A DNA stretch of 64,000 nt from Haemonchus contortus (GCA_000469685.2 LS997564.1:30839343-30903342); one strand, 5' to 3'; shown: positions 36,421 through 50,080, numbered from the stretch's first letter. The notes: generated by a model from the letters alone, not told the origin. Made by a program: numbers and translations.

Positions 36421-39400
36421 ATGGTATGTGGTTTTGGCTTTTAGTATGTTTCATTAGATTAAACGGGATGGTAAAGTAGGGTGACAAAAAGTTAGTGGTA
36501 TGTGCAGTGATAGGGAGTGTGGTGCAGTAGGAACGAAATCGTCATGTTGCGGCAAGAGACGTCGCGCGCGAAGGAATGTAGCAGAATGCAGCAGCGACTT
36601 AGAAATACAGGAACGAAAGAACTAACAGTGGGATCATGTCAAAAGTAATAATCGCATAGTGAGCGAGCTGTATGAAGAACGCTAGGGCCGTAACAACGAC
36701 GAAACGAAGTTCCGACAGCCAAGTGCGGCGAATCGATTACACGGAACCGTCCCTACTGCCCGTCTCCCAGTGATAGGGACCGGTTGAAGCTTCTTTATTG
36801 TGAAGCTATGAAAGTTTAGTTCATTGATTGCTGTCATATTGTGAGCGCTAACCAGCAAGTTTTGTGAATCAATAAGAGATCACGGTTTCCTCTGTGCTTT
36901 TAAATTATTCTCTAGAAAACCTGCCCGACCGCTAATAATCCAGGAGCCTGAATAGTCTAGGAAAGATATATCCTAAGAGAAAAACTTCCATTGATAATAT
37001 CCACCTATTCTGCAGTCTGCTTCTCCTTGAGATAAAGAGAGTCACTGCGCCTTTTTAAGGAGACTTTGCTCATAAAGATGGGGGTGCCGGAACTTCTCCC
37101 CGAATTCCCACGGCGAACGCGACGCCGTTTTCGGGGAGAAGATACCGGACCCTAAAAGTGGTGAGCACATGCAATCGTTAGTAGCGATAGAATGAGCTCT
37201 TTTTAATTTCTCACAGAGTAAAGTTCTTTGAGCCAATCATTAAAGTAACTTCCGTGTCGAGCATTGCTTTTGACTTCATAACCGCAGCAGTGTGTATCCA
37301 GATCAACTATCTATCTATCTGTGGCCTCTGACTCTTACTTCTACTCGTACTTGTTTTCTCAGTGCCATCCCCAACTAGGTGCTGGTGATCCCATTACCGG
37401 TTCCCAAGTTAAGTAAAGTCTCAGGTAAAGTGTTTTGACAGACAGCTAACTCTTCAAGGAGACGCCTGAAATCACGGTGGTCAACTTGTTGGCACTGCCT
37501 TATTTGGCGGAAGAGCCGACTGAAGGCAATTTGCATTTTAGATAAGTTTAGATTAACTTTGCCTTCCTTCATCGGTAGAACGGCGAACAGCCGAGACCAA
37601 GTATAGATATGATTTCAGCCGATCATAGAGGATTCACTTGGTCCTGTCTCACCGGTAATAAAAGCAGCAATCATGTAGTAGATGATAGCTACCGAAGGAT
37701 ATAAAAAAGCAGGGATAAAGGATGTCACAATGTCTTGGGAAAGCTTCGATGGAGGCCTATAATGGAATAGGCACACATACTTTCCTGTAGTAGGAATTAA
37801 AGTTGGGAACTGCACCAGAGCATGATTTCTTCTTTCTAGAGACAACTATCGAATAGTAAGAAGTAAAGTGTCATGGAGACATTCTGAGCTACAAAGTGCC
37901 TTTTGAGTTTTTACTTCTCTACTTTGAAGTTATGGGTATCGCCTACGACAAAGGAGGCATTCCACTCGTAAAGGGCATTCTAGAACGTTCTTCTAATTTT
38001 CTTGAAAGATTAAATACAATTTAGTTCCACATTTCTATGGGACCAATGGAACATGGAAGCGAGCAGTGCCATGTGGCCATAGGGGCACGGCACGGAGAGG
38101 AAATCCTTGTGTCATTGTGAGAGCCTCTATGATACAAAGCGGGAGTCGAATTCAGGGTGCATCCCAAAACTGTGTCAATTAGCGTCAAAAATGTAGTCCT
38201 TTTGTCTCTTATGGGATCATTTCGTTATGTATTAGCGGAATGCTGTGGATTACTACGCCTGTACGTCGTCGTATCACGATTGCCCGCAGGGAGGGGGGAG
38301 GGGGGAATTCGGAGGGGTGGAAGGGCGGTAAGCTCAAAACCCTGATTGACGTCAACGTTTCAAAGATTGTTTTACGAACTTACAACATTCAATGACCATC
38401 CCCTACCGTTCCCTCTTCAAATGCAAGCAAAATTGTGACGAATTCCGAAAAAGTACAACCTCGAGCAAGCTTGCACTTTTTCGCAGATGTTGGGGATACA
38501 ATGAGGCCGAGTAGTGGATGGGATACAACAGGAAGAGCCCTTTCTTCTCCACATTCAAACTTGCTGATCTAATTCTGCGTGGAGCCGAGCATCTACTTGT
38601 GTCGGCTACTCGAATTGTCCATTTATGTTCGTGAAGTACTGTGAGCTACTACAAGGTGTAATTCGTGAGCAACCATATTCTGCCCTTCCTCTCATCTTGA
38701 GCTTTTTACCTAAAATCGGAAGCCATACTTAGCCTTAGGGCGCAGGAATTTCATCTGACGGGTGTTTTACACTGGTTGAGCAAGGGAGAGGGTAAAAAGA
38801 CCAGTTCTGAAGGTACCTCACCTAATTTCCACTTTTGTCTTTGATACGCCACTGGGAGTAACACCTATCAAAAGCTTCCTACGTGGTCTCGGGCCACAGC
38901 TCGAAATCAAATCTGCAGTCACTCGAGATTGCTAACTTTTCATGCAAACATATGGAAATGAAGCCACTGAAGGCCGATATTCCGCTTTGTGCAAGGGCAG
39001 GGGACAGCTGGCGTCAGCAGCGGTTGCACACGCCGGGGAAAGGTGAAGGGGGGTAGGGAGGGGGGGGGGGGAGGGTGTACCCAGTCGATCCTGGTACCGC
39101 AGTGACCGTCAACTCTATCATCCACAAAGCGCAACACTGGTGCCTTGCAGTTAACTCGTCCAATATGGGACATATCATTTATTTATTGTCAAAAACTACT
39201 TCACTAGTCCGAACCGAATCGAAAGAACTGTAAGCGGTCCAGTTCTGTCGACTTTAGAGGTTGTCCCCGTTTGGAAGAACGAACAAGGAGAGTTTCGATG
39301 AAATGCCCAAATGTACATGTTCAAGAGCCACTCCATTCTGCACTCTATTCAACCATTTTATTCCCCTTCTCAATTATTTATTTTTCAAAATTGGATGCTT

Positions 39401-42321
39401 TGAGCACAGCGCCAACTTCAATTGTTTTTTGAAAATTCCACTGAAAGCTTCTCGGAAATGATGAAAATTAATTGGACTCGACTCAGAGCATTTCGTCATT
39501 TCCCGGAAAATTCCACTTTTTTTTCCTTCGAGATCGGTAAGTAGTCAGATCGGATCAATCAATGAAGTTGATTGGCGTCAAGCTTACTGGGTAACTGGTT
39601 TGTTTGGCGAGCAAGTGAGCTGGGGTTGTGAAACGGACTGAAGCCTATGACTGAGAGGATTCGTACTTTGCCTACTTCAGGATCGGCTCAATAGTGCCAA
39701 ACTTCCCTACAAGCTCAAAAGCGATAGTTTGGTCATTGGCGAGCAACTGTAAGCTGTAATATTAGGTAACTTGGAACCTCTTTGATCAAAGCTTCAACAA
39801 CCTTGTGACTGAAATTTGATATTAGTCGGACCAAGCGAAGTGGCTTTGGCCTCGGTCAATCCCTTCTAAGTGGGAGTGCCATTTTGTTCCCTTTGCAATG
39901 ACTCGAGAGCGTAAGCCATCGTGGAAATCACTAGCCTTCACTTCAATTTACTTCGCTCTTTACTACTTTTTTTACTTATCAGATGTGTATAGTTGCGATG
40001 GACCAGCCTTGGAGGAAAAACCGCCCAAATGGCCTCAGTGAACTTCTACCCGGACCCTCATTTCCGTGTTTACGTCGGCTCCACAACACCTTGGGTTTTT
40101 TTCCTAGAACTACATAATCCGCAACGGTCCTTTTGATAGAAAAATGCTGTTTTTTGACCAGCAGACAAGGTTTTCGACTAATTTCTCGCACAACCTGACA
40201 TTTGGCACTGATAGGTCACAGTAAGGCAAGTAATGTAAGCGTAGTGAAGAAACTTCTGGCGCTTCAATTATGGCAAATGAAGGGAAATTCGGAATAAGCC
40301 ATAGAAAATGATTAAGTAAACCAATAAAAACAACTGGTTACAAACGAAGAACAACAAGCGTAGAGCGACTGCCTCTGCAAGCTGGCTGACGTTGGCACGA
40401 TGGGCGTGGTCGAGTGGGTCTAAAAGGGCGTGGCAATGGGAAGTGGGATGGCCGTCGGCTGGGAACTGTGGTTCACTCAGTGAATATGTTGAAGAAACTA
40501 TGAAAATCTGGTGGAATCGGCTGTGGGGGGGGGGGTCTTCTGCAGTCATTTCTCGTCTATGATGCCGTTCTATTGTGCCCCTGCGTAGTCCTAGGTTCGA
40601 TCAACGGACCGTGCTCGCGACAAAGCGTCACTTGCCACCACGTCAACCCTGATATCCCTTAGAAGGTGCGAGTTACTAATCCTTTTCCTCAGTTATGAAG
40701 TAGTTTAGTAATTACAATCACTTCTCCTTGGAGATCTGCGCCCACTCAGGTCAATCAAACACTCTCCTTAGAGAGTGTTAGCTCTCTTCAAGTATGCTTT
40801 AGAGATATAAACACTGTTTAGTATGTTCTGAGGTCTATTAAAAAGGTATGCAGGCGGCAGAAGAGCTGAGCCAACCTGTGGGAACGGTGTTCATGGTAAA
40901 GCCATTTTAATGGTCTCAATTCAGAGTGTATAGCGTTTGCCTTCGATTATGCTCCTGTCAACACCCCGGGTTGGAGACTTTCTGTGGGGGTGAAAAGGGC
41001 TAAAATAGTGGTGGTTAGACACTCTGGAACTTCTTCGGAGTTCAAGTGACCGTCAAGGGCTCCTTTTCAGCAATCGTAATGAAGTGGTGTTGTTTCTCAT
41101 ACATCTTCAAAAGTGCAACCTTCGGCGATTGGCGATTGTTCCAAGCTTCTGAGGCGTCGCTCTGATGTGTATGGGTATTGTTCGTTATTTATTGATCGTC
41201 TGATCGTTGTTGATTGTTGCCTGAGTTGTGTAGTGAATTTTATTTATGATTTTTTGACTAACGGAGAAGGAAGGGTAGCGTAGATCTGAAAGACATAAGC
41301 GTGATACGGTTATGGAATCGGATGGGCATCCCTTCCCCCTTTTCTCTTCCTTCCCTCCTCAAGGGCATGCGACAGACAAGTGCTTCAAGGCGGAGGTCGT
41401 GAAATGCCAAATGTGAAACCCTACAGCATCCCATCCCCCAGACAGGTTCGATCACTCCCGTAGACTTTATCCTTTTGTTATCCTCTAGGTGGAGTATCGT
41501 TCACGAATGTCGAAGTTCAGCCCCATCATTTCCTTTTGGAAGTCCCTATACTTCAAAGAATCTCCTCCCTCCTTTCCCCTCCTCTTCCACTCCCCAGGCT
41601 CATGAGTACTGAACTGACTCGACCCTTCTTCGGAATTTTCCTCGACTGACTGGCCTAGTGCCCTTGAGTCAATATTTACAGATTGTAGGTCCTCCAGTTA
41701 AACTTTTATTCCTTCAAAACACCTTGGGGAATTCGTATTTCTGCCAGCACGCAGATACCACTAAATTTTTCTCCATTTAATTATTCAGTTTCTTTGAATA
41801 TTCATGGGATCCACTTACAACCCATTCCTCACAAGTTTAACTACGAGTCGTATGGAAAAATGGTGGTCGTTGAATTTTTGAGTGAATGTCCTTCAAACCA
41901 ATTAAGTGCTGCTAGGCATGAAGCTTATTACCCCATTCCGTAATATTTTTCAATGAAACCCTCCTGCAATCCTCGTGTCGTGGAAAAAAGTTCAGAAACT
42001 TCTCATCATTGGTGACGGATGTTTGAGAAGCTCTTCATTTTTGGAATTTGTCTGATACGTAGTGTAAACAGTGGAGTACAGAAGTCGAATGATCTGCAGA
42101 ACCGAAGATTAGAATGCTGCCGAGTTTATCTTTCCCTTCGAATCGGAACACAGCTCAACACTGGTCCTGTCCCTCCTTCTTTATCCAGACTTCTATCGTA
42201 CAGTGCAACAGGGGTGCTCCGTAAATGTCGATTGTTGGTAGTGTTGGTTGAAATCGGTCAATCGCTCTTCTGTCTGATTCCCAAACTGCTCGACTCTCTT
42301 TACTACAGAAGTCCTGTTAAG
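36421..42321. other. Gene-poor stretch, no recognisable genes
   Basis: Contains a hairpin at 37087-37148 and short G-runs near 39060 and 40525, but no SINE of recognisable length. A short remnant near 39845 (TCGGTCAATCCCTTCTAAG) resembles a SINE tail. Open frames are short and without motifs. Confidence 0.5.
37087..37152. repeat. Hairpin sharing a motif with 44787-44820
   Basis: Arms CCGGAACTTCTCCCCGA (37087-37103) and TCGGGGAGAAGATACCGG (37131-37148) pair with a one-base bulge. The right part (37119-37152) matches 44787-44820 at 30 of 34 bases. Confidence 0.7.
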
Positions 42322-42600
42322 TCTTGGGGCGTTAATCAATCGAGTATGAGAGATGCGGCTTCGACTTCGATTCGAAATCGTAGTGGTGTTCTGTGTGCAT
42401 ATGTTTCCTATGCAATGACTAGCGGTGGCCAGAAAGTGTACGATCTGTTCTTTTATCCTCCCAGACGAATCTGGTACAAATTAAGCGACCTCGGAGGGAT
42501 GGGAGGCTTGGTTGATCTAGGCGGATTCCCGTCCGGTATTCGAACTTGTGACCGTGTGTGTGTGATAGTGCATCATTTGCCACTACATGCTACAGCTTCC
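42322..42600 (-). repeat. tRNA-derived SINE, near full length
   Basis: Starts CTTGGGGCGTTAATCAATCG, has TTTTATCCTCCCAGACGAAT and the reversed B-box area GGTATTCGAACTTGTGACCG. It makes up the second half of a 195-codon open frame that starts at 42019, so that frame is not a gene. Confidence 0.85.
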
Positions 42601-42979
42601 AATTAGTTGGCTACATGATTTATCCATGACAGTGGGAAACAGGTAAGAGAATGGCGATGGTATGTGGTGCCGCTCAATCGCAGGGGTCATGCCAAATCGG
42701 TCTGAAAAATTCTGACCATAACTTAACAATCTTGTGAAGGGATTCGCATCATGAATTGTAGCAAAAACGATTGTCAAGCAAAAAAGATCGGAAAAACAGA
42801 CCCCTTTTTAAGTAGGACAAACGCTGAAGACAAAGAAAAATGCTACCTGATAAATCGATAGCCTTCGCAAGTCCATGAAAATCCTTTCAAATTGCATATC
42901 GATTCCGGATAAAAGTAGTTTGTGTGGCGCATTCCATAGCGAACCTTTAACAGCTAGATAGTATAGATTCATATGTGCT

Positions 42980-43494
42980 TGAAGGTACAGTTTACGATAA
43001 TTTTGAGGTACCCGTTCTTAATCGAAAAGCGGAAGTATAGATCGGAAATAGTTCAATTGGTCGCGAAGAAAGCGAAAGAATCCACCCCTTTCGAGCAAAA
43101 TATGGCTCCTTAAAAGGAGGGAAAAGAGGTTGTACGAGATTGCCATGGCGGAAATAACATGGAATGGGTATTCGGACGAGATTTCAATTATTGCAATTGC
43201 ACAAAGAGCTGACTACATCAAGTCAGAACTGTACAAACTGTCTTTCACTGTCGCTATGGGTAACGACAACTTGTTTGAAGTTCCTAATGGGTTCTCTTGT
43301 GATCGGTGCAGCCTCAACAGTGCCGGTGTAACTCGTCCGAGGATACACACGAGCCAATCTTTGAGCCGCTATACCCCAACTAGACCTCCTATATATCTGA
43401 CCTAATAGTGCCAGATATAATATACACGGACGCCTCAAATTCATCCTGTGAGGGAATCTCAGGAACCATTTTTATCGTGAACTGTACCTTTAAA
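42980..43494. mobile_element. MITE family A copy
   Basis: Termini GAAGGTACAGTTTACGATAA on the left and TTATCGTGAACTGTACCTTT on the right, diverged from the copy at 17468. About 515 bp, no transposase. Confidence 0.8.
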
Positions 43495-44196
43495 TATTTC
43501 TTACATAACCCTTTGCGTAATGCAATATAACCGACGTCGCTCCTACTAGGGCTTGTTTAATGTTTTCTACTCTCCCTATCCAGAAACTACACTGTTCTCA
43601 ATGCAGACCCCATGGAATGATTTTTGTGTTTTTTTTAATTTAGGCTCCGAATAAGTCTATTTTACTGCTTAGAATCTACGAGCATCGTGATGGGTGAAGG
43701 TATATTTTGTTTATGTCAACATCGCGTGACACCCATCGTGATAAATTATAAATAAATCGAACCTGATTCAGTACCTCAGTTACTTAGACTGAATCTGTTA
43801 TAGAGGAACAGTTCCCTTCAATATATAGGGATACACTCCAGCTCGAAATTTTTTTTGATTGAGAGAAATAGCAATTGTTCAGGCTTAAATATTAATATAA
43901 TCACTGGTAAAATAACTATTTAACTATATAATAAAACTGATGATTTTAGCTTCAATGCCACAGATTTCCTCATAGTGACACTGATACTTCTATTACCAGT
44001 AGGGGCTCTTATATACACAGGAACATTAAGAATTGCCAACACCTGTTCTAGGATCGAAGCGTTTAACCCATGGATAACGGAGAAGACGAACATTCTCTTA
44101 GGGAGTGTTTGTAAGGAGGAATTGCTTATATATCTAGATGCATATATACAAATAAACTCATTCGTTACAACTATTCTATTAAGGATAAATAACAAA

Positions 44197-44440
44197 TCTT
44201 GGGGTGTTGATTAGTCCCGTTTGAGAGACGCACCCCACGCATTTGACTTCCATTCAGAATCGTCGGACATATTGAATGCGTGCCTATACAATAACTGGCG
44301 GTGGTCAGCCGATGCGCAAGTCAGGGCTTTCAACCTCCCAAACGAGTCTGGTACCGATTAATTGACTTAAGAAGGATGGAAAGCTCGACTGGCCTAGGCG
44401 GATATCGCTTCGGGATCTGAACCCGTGACCATGCGTTGAG
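44197..44440 (-). repeat. tRNA-derived SINE
   Basis: From CTTGGGGTGTTGATTAGTCC to a reversed B-box region GGGATCTGAACCCGTGACCA; the extreme head is replaced by the start of another inverted repeat. Confidence 0.8.
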
Positions 44441-44449
44441 ATGGGTAAC

Positions 44450-44820
44450 GGAACTTCTCCCCTATCGCGGCATTCTCCCTTGCGGCATGCGGCAAATGCC
44501 ACTGCAATTAGCGTACCTCGCCAATCGATAGGACGCGATTTTTGTCCTTGACTGCCTTGCTTTTCTATTGGATTTTATCGTTTTTTTCTTCTGTTTCTTT
44601 TTAGTTTTCATGTTTATTAGACTTGATGAATTAAAATGACTCCTCCTTTATAAACGACGATCAAGTCCGCATTGGAATTGAAAAGAGCGGCCGGCCAATT
44701 CAAATAATTAAAGGACTCCCTACCTCACAAATTGCGCGCTCCAGTCTTCCATCGCAGTCCTGCGATAGGCGGCGGGTGCGGCGTGTGCGACGCCGTGTTA
44801 GGGGAGAAGTTCCCGGACCC
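44450..44820. repeat. Possible foldback element with 15-bp ends
   Basis: GGAACTTCTCCCCTA at 44450-44464 is matched by its exact reverse complement at 44799-44813. The right end also shares a 34-base motif with 37119-37152. It may be a small non-autonomous element. Confidence 0.5.
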
Positions 44821-45082
44821 CGTTGAGATAGTGCCAATACATCACCTCCGCCCTGTTTCCCTACTGTTCCCTTCCCTTTCTCCGGGAGAAATTAGACGTG
44901 AACTACCTGCGTACTATAATCCAGTCATTTCCGAAGCTTCTGACGCAATCCATCAAAATGGAAGGTCGCTTTGAAAAACAGGGAATCCTTGGAAATGTTG
45001 AGGCGAACGTCTGGCGTTCTCCGGAAAGAAATTTGGTTTTGAGTTGGGTATTGATGATCACCCTTAAGTCAGTGTCTTTATG

Positions 45083-45215
45083 CTCTCACAGGTCTGGTAC
45101 TAATTAGCTGAGCCGGATAGATGGAATGCTTGGGTTAGCTGAGCTGATAACGGAACGGGATTCATCCCCAGATCTCGCGTATGTGACAGCGTGCTGCCCG
45201 CCCACTCTCCTGTAC
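45083..45215 (-). repeat. Old SINE fragment
   Basis: Blocks CACAGGTCTGGTACTAATTA, ATAGATGGAATGCTTGG and a decayed B box (GGGATTCATCCCC) are in family order. Confidence 0.5.
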
Positions 45216-47000
45216 GTTCAAAGCGAAGAAAGTTATGAATTCACCGGTAGACATACAAGGAATGAGAAACGCATACGAAGCGCAGCAATGTCATATGGAA
45301 GCAAGGACTGATTATTTATTGATCGCTTTCCTATCACATAATTTTGTTTCAGCAATCAATAACATCGTGAACTCGTGGATATTTAATCCTATAGCGGCTA
45401 CTCGAACAGTCGGTCTTCCTATTTGATCGCTCAGGTATGTCGTTCTTAAAAGGAAAGCGAAGAAATTTGACGTTTCCGATCTTGGTGAAGACATTCTTAG
45501 ACTACCCCGCAGATCGTCTACACTACTTTTATGTGTTGACGCCACTCTTATCGACTGAGAGTTTGACTGGTGTAAAGGCTGATTCCAAGTTTTGATACAA
45601 GACATCATGACAACTCTGTTTTGGACGTTTTTCTGGGTCGTTTTTTCGTAGGGCCAACCTTATGAACACAGCCGTCAGTGAAGCGAAGGGGAGAAAAAAC
45701 CAACGAGGGGCAGCTCAGCTTAATTCAGGAGCTACCTTCAGGCGCACCTTCACGGCGTTGTCACGAGCGTGGTTCGTTGAGAGCGATTTTAAATTCGTTG
45801 GTCCTCTGCATGACTGGTCCTCTGCATTGTAAATCGCTTCTGGCTCTTTCGAGAGGGTCAAAATATGGATTGTTCTGGTCCATGTCACATAGAACGCTTT
45901 TCGTGGAACGTCATAAGGCCCAGGTTGCAATCATTCGTTACGTATTTGCCGTTTTACAGTACTTACGGGGCCTTGTGACCTTGCCACGATTGAGTATCGC
46001 CCGTCATTATAACTTCCATTCGAACGATGGGAAGTTTCTTCCTCTCTAAGAAAAGGTTAACCTCGTTTTCCGTGTTTAGCGGGGATATCATCGGACTGGC
46101 GTGCGTTAATGGTACCGTTACCGATCGCGCAAATCCTCACTCTTAGCGGATGGAACGCGCAAAAGGGTCTCCATACTAAGAGAGAACAAAATGGACAGAT
46201 GCTCGTGCTTTTGGTGGATCCACCGACCTTTCTCTGAGGGGAAATCGTCATGTTTTGTTACTAACTCTCTGACACCGTCTTATCTGCCACCATCTAGTTG
46301 AAAACCATGCTGTTTATGCCTGCCATTATCTCCTTTATCAGGACCAATTCAGTTGATCAACGGTTCTCTTTGTTGGTGTAACGGTAATGGCTTTATCGTC
46401 CCCATAACAAGTCTATATTCTCTAAGGGGCCCTCGTCGAAAGAAAAGTCTTGAGTAGCCTAGACTGAGCGAAAAATAGCCTCTCCAGATGTTCAGAACTA
46501 CTTTTTCAGGAGCTACTAAAGATTATGGCACCGAACAACACCAAGTTATCGGAGACACCAAAAAATGATATACCGTTAGTTTTCTCACGCTTTATCATTC
46601 TGGTCTTCGAACTTCTTTGAATATTATATGACCGACCAACTATTCGTTTCCCTCGAAGTTTACTGTGGTTAGTAAAGAAAGTAAAGGGGATTGCTGTCTT
46701 AATGCAAGTTGTTCGAAGCAGTCAAAAATTAAGCAGAGTTTTGTTGTGGTGCACAAGACTCTCTGCTTGAAAATCTACTGCAATTTTTTTTGGCTGAACA
46801 GTAGTATAGGATCTCCCTGTAATGGCGTATGTTTGAAGAAACAGCTCACGATAAAAATAGATAAAGATTAGCCCTGGGATGAACCTGCTATTCCCAAAGG
46901 ATAGGAAGTGGTATATTGACGGGTCAAAAACTACCTCAGACGTTATAGGGGCTCCAAAATCGGCTTGGCCGACGTCTACACCCAGAAGTGGCCGTGTTAA

Positions 47001-47180
47001 GAACTTCCACTCAAAATCGTGGTGGATTCCAAGTGCGTACCTATACAATGACTTTCGGTTACCAATGTACATATCAATGCTTTTATCCTCTCAAACGAGT
47101 TTGGAAAAGACTCCGGAGGGATAGAAGGCTCGGGTGACCTGGATCGACTCGGGATTTGATCATCGAACGAGTGCAGTGGA
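47001..47180 (-). repeat. tRNA-derived SINE, partial
   Basis: Blocks GAACTTCCACTCAAAATCGT, CCTATACAATGACTTTCGGT and TTTTATCCTCTCAAACGAGT are followed by a weak head (GGGATTTGATCATCGAACGA). Confidence 0.75.
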
Positions 47181-47383
47181 TTTGAGTTCATGTTCCACCT
47201 TGCCAAAATCATTCTTTAGGCAATCTTGATTTTGGTGAGGGAAAACATAGGTACATCTGGATTTTCCATAGGACGATCAGTAATGAATTACTATCGAAAG
47301 AATTCTGTAAATTTATAATATAATTTGTAAAAGTTTTGTTAGTTTTAATAAGTTTTGTAAGAACTCTGTAAATTTTTAGTGAC

Positions 47384-47620
47384 ATGCTTCGGAATCCTCT
47401 GTTTTGGTCGGTGATCGCGCAATGCTTGTTGGCCGTTGTGATATTCGTCACTACAATGCATGTGTGGTTCACCACTAAAACTTCTGTATACAATCGTATG
47501 ATGAACCTGAATTACAGGGTGAGTGGTCGATTTTTTTCAGGCAGAATAAGGCTTTATAGCAAGGAGCCACACCTCTTCTCCAATAGTACTAAGTGCAAAA
47601 TCGCATACAAGAAGGGATAG
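47384..47620 (+). CDS. Possible small single-pass membrane protein or first exon of the next gene
   Basis: Not recognised. The frame starts MLRNPLFWSVIAQCLLAVV, one clear membrane helix (about residues 8-27), then a polar tail. It reads to a stop at 47620 (78 residues), but a donor-like GGTGAGT at 47519-47525 suggests a splice after LNYR. A second donor, C|GTATGA about 25 bases earlier, would join in phase to the exon at 48287, giving one longer protein; I cannot tell which is used. No upstream acceptor or poly(A) signal decides it. Confidence 0.3.
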   Translation: MLRNPLFWSVIAQCLLAVVIFVTTMHVWFTTKTSVYNRMMNLNYRVSGRFFSGRIRLYSKEPHLFSNSTKCKIAYKKG

Positions 47621-48294
47621 CTGGTTGTACGGTTTTGTGATGGTGCTCGAAAAAGTTTTTTAGACAGGGCAGTTCAATTTGTAAATTACTCCTTAAGAGG
47701 GGAGGAGCACCGATGTGGGTGAGATGATTAACTCGTGCAAAGGGCTGGGATGGAGAAAAAGCCTAACTGAGACCCTACTTGTCAGTTTCAATGTTAAGTA
47801 CCGCTCATTTACGGAACGCCACGCCCACCGCCAGTAGGTCTTATTCATTTCATCCGTCAACCCATGGCATAGCTTTGCCCTTTTTTGCTCAAGTACTGTT
47901 TGCTGCTTGTTGTCGACTAAGTCCATTAGAGGCATTAAATCTATTATGGAAAAGGGATATCAAAAAATGCGAGCAGAGCAAAAAAAAACCAAAAAAAGTG
48001 AATAAGAGTTCTCTAGAACCAACTCAGAAGGAGTTGCTTTGCCCTTTCGGTTATTTCGAGAATTGGGAAAAATTTGGGAGTGAGTAAATTAGGGAATGCT
48101 CCAAGTGGTACGAGTGTATGAACTGTTCTGAACGGGTTTTGAAAAGTTTTGGTTCTGGCACCGCCCATATCGGTGTAAACCCGCCCCCTGGCTGCCCCTT
48201 GGTTGTTGTGGCCTCTGTTCATCTCGACCCAAACTCCGTCTATCCCAAAATGAATCTGGCCTTACTAGGTGCTTTTTAAGCTTAAGATTTCGTC

Positions 48295-50080
48295 ATGAGC
48301 GATGGTTGTGAAATACAAATGGTAAAACTTCAGCTTCAACTCGTCCAACGACGTTTACGTTTACAAGAGCCGAATAAGAATATCGTTGAACAAATGGCAA
48401 GAGAGGCACAAGTAAATGAGGAACCACCGAGACAAGATGTTTCTAAATTGGTTGACTGCATCGTGAATTCCAGTAAGAAGTTACTGGGTTAATTCTGTTG
48501 GCCTTTTCCAAGCTATCAAGCATTCCTAGTTTTTAAGGGAAGTTCTCGGAAGTAGAAATACCATCCATCAGAGATTCATCAATTCGTGGTGAGTTTTTAG
48601 CTCTCATGGTTCCGTTATTGAGGTATCGCTGTACCTCGTGGGTATACCGGTGCTCCTCGGTAGCTTCGTGGTTGTCCGTATCCATTTTTACTGTGCACAC
48701 TTTACTCCTACTCGTGGAACGGTGCCCGATGGGTCGTTCAACTGCCTCGTCACGATTTCAGCGTGAGTTCTTTCGATTCTATCTCAGAGCACCTGGCTAG
48801 ACGTAGTCCTTTGAGAGGTCTCGCATATGAGAGCCTTAGGGAGTCGGGTTGGTCCTTCCGACAAGGTGAAATTTCCACGAAGCCTTTCTTGCATTCACCA
48901 GATCCTCGGTAATCCCGTAGTAACCCGACACTGTGGGATAGCAAAGACATCGAGGTCTGTACTCAACCCTCCTACGGCTGGGAAAATCCTCCAGAAAAAA
49001 AAGCCATTTGAAAATTAATACCATCGGTTTTACGTGCATTTACCTCCTCTGCTTCTGGGAATTCTCTACCAGCAACCGCGTGCACTTTGTACGGCAGTCC
49101 ACATTTTCAAGGGATCCGTTTCCACCAGAATTCTGCAGAGGTGGACTAACTGAACTTTGATTCATTTTAGATCCCGATTATTATTATTGGCAGAATATCC
49201 TGGAATCCTTCCTAGTGACCAGTAGAGGAGTACGGATCAGTAATGGGGTTCAGTACGTCTTCAAATCCATCCCCAAATCCTGTTCCTGTCAGGAAACAGA
49301 TTAGTGGAGTAGATGGGGTTGCTGAAGGTTCTTAAAGATAGAAGGGATATGTAGTCGAGTGAGGGTAAGTAGGCCTACCACGAATAAGTATCAGACCTGC
49401 CCAGTGGTTATTCCAAAAATTTGAAAATTAAGTTAAAATCGGAATCATTCAAAGTGAGAACCCCATTCTCCCTTCTCTATAGGCTCCCTGTATTCCCCTC
49501 TCTGTGGGCTTCCTGTATGATTCGACTGATGCCAGTCTGGCTTCAGAACCGCTTCTACCTTTTGCTGACCCCCTTCCCCCTGGGACAAAGCATCAGCTAA
49601 GACATAAGGGGGTGGCTTTGAGAATCATTCCCTCGTTTATGTGCTTAGCCGCATTGTTTTACCAAATATCTTTGTAACCTTCATGGTTCCACCGCAAAAA
49701 CCTGACTATCTTTCTGCGCTGGACTCTTAGGGTTCCCCATTTCTCGTAGTAACGCAGGCTCTGTCTGCTTGGAGGGAGACCATGTACCTTGGCTCATAGA
49801 TCTCACCTGTCAGATAATTAGTGAATCATTGAGGATCCTCATCATTTCTCCCGAATGTCGATTCTCTCTCTCTCTCAACAGTTTATCCATTTCAGAGCTG
49901 TCTGGTGGAGACAAACCTAAAGGAGCTCCATCAAAGAGATTAAAGCCGCTTATTAATTCAAAAATGGGAAAGCCTGGCGGATCCTCAAAACCTGCAAAAG
50001 GCGAAACAGCATCGGCATTGCAAAAAGTGAAGAGCTTCAGATTCGGAATATCTGCTGCGAAGAAGCCAGAAACGAAATGA
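48295..50080 (+). CDS. Hypothetical basic protein, two exons
   Basis: Not recognised. Exon 48295-48472 begins MSDGCEIQMVKLQLQLVQRR and is helical and charged; it ends phase 1 at a GTAAGA donor. Exon 49896-50080 follows a good pyrimidine-rich acceptor (CTCTCTCAACAG...TTTCAG), joins in phase and ends with a Lys/Ser/Gly-rich tail (VKSFRFGISAAKKPETK) and TGA; total 120 residues. AATAAA at 50163 lies about 80 bases after the stop, as expected for a 3' end. The acceptor at 48285-48286 (AAG) is weak, so the 5' end is uncertain and could join the membrane exon at 47384. Confidence 0.45.

Larger units (their letters stand above)
43495..47383. other. Repeat-rich intergenic stretch
   Basis: Holds SINE copies at 44197, 45083 and 47001 and a 15-bp inverted repeat pair (44450-44464 and 44799-44813). 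The open frame at 45678-46049 has no recognisable motif. An AT-rich stretch covers roughly 43840-43940. Confidence 0.5.

Noticed and set aside
42019..42606. 195-codon open frame on plus
   Set aside because: Its second half is a SINE copy and the first half has no motif or splice context.
45678..46049. 123-codon open frame on plus
   Set aside because: No recognisable family, and it lies in a stretch of decayed repeats.
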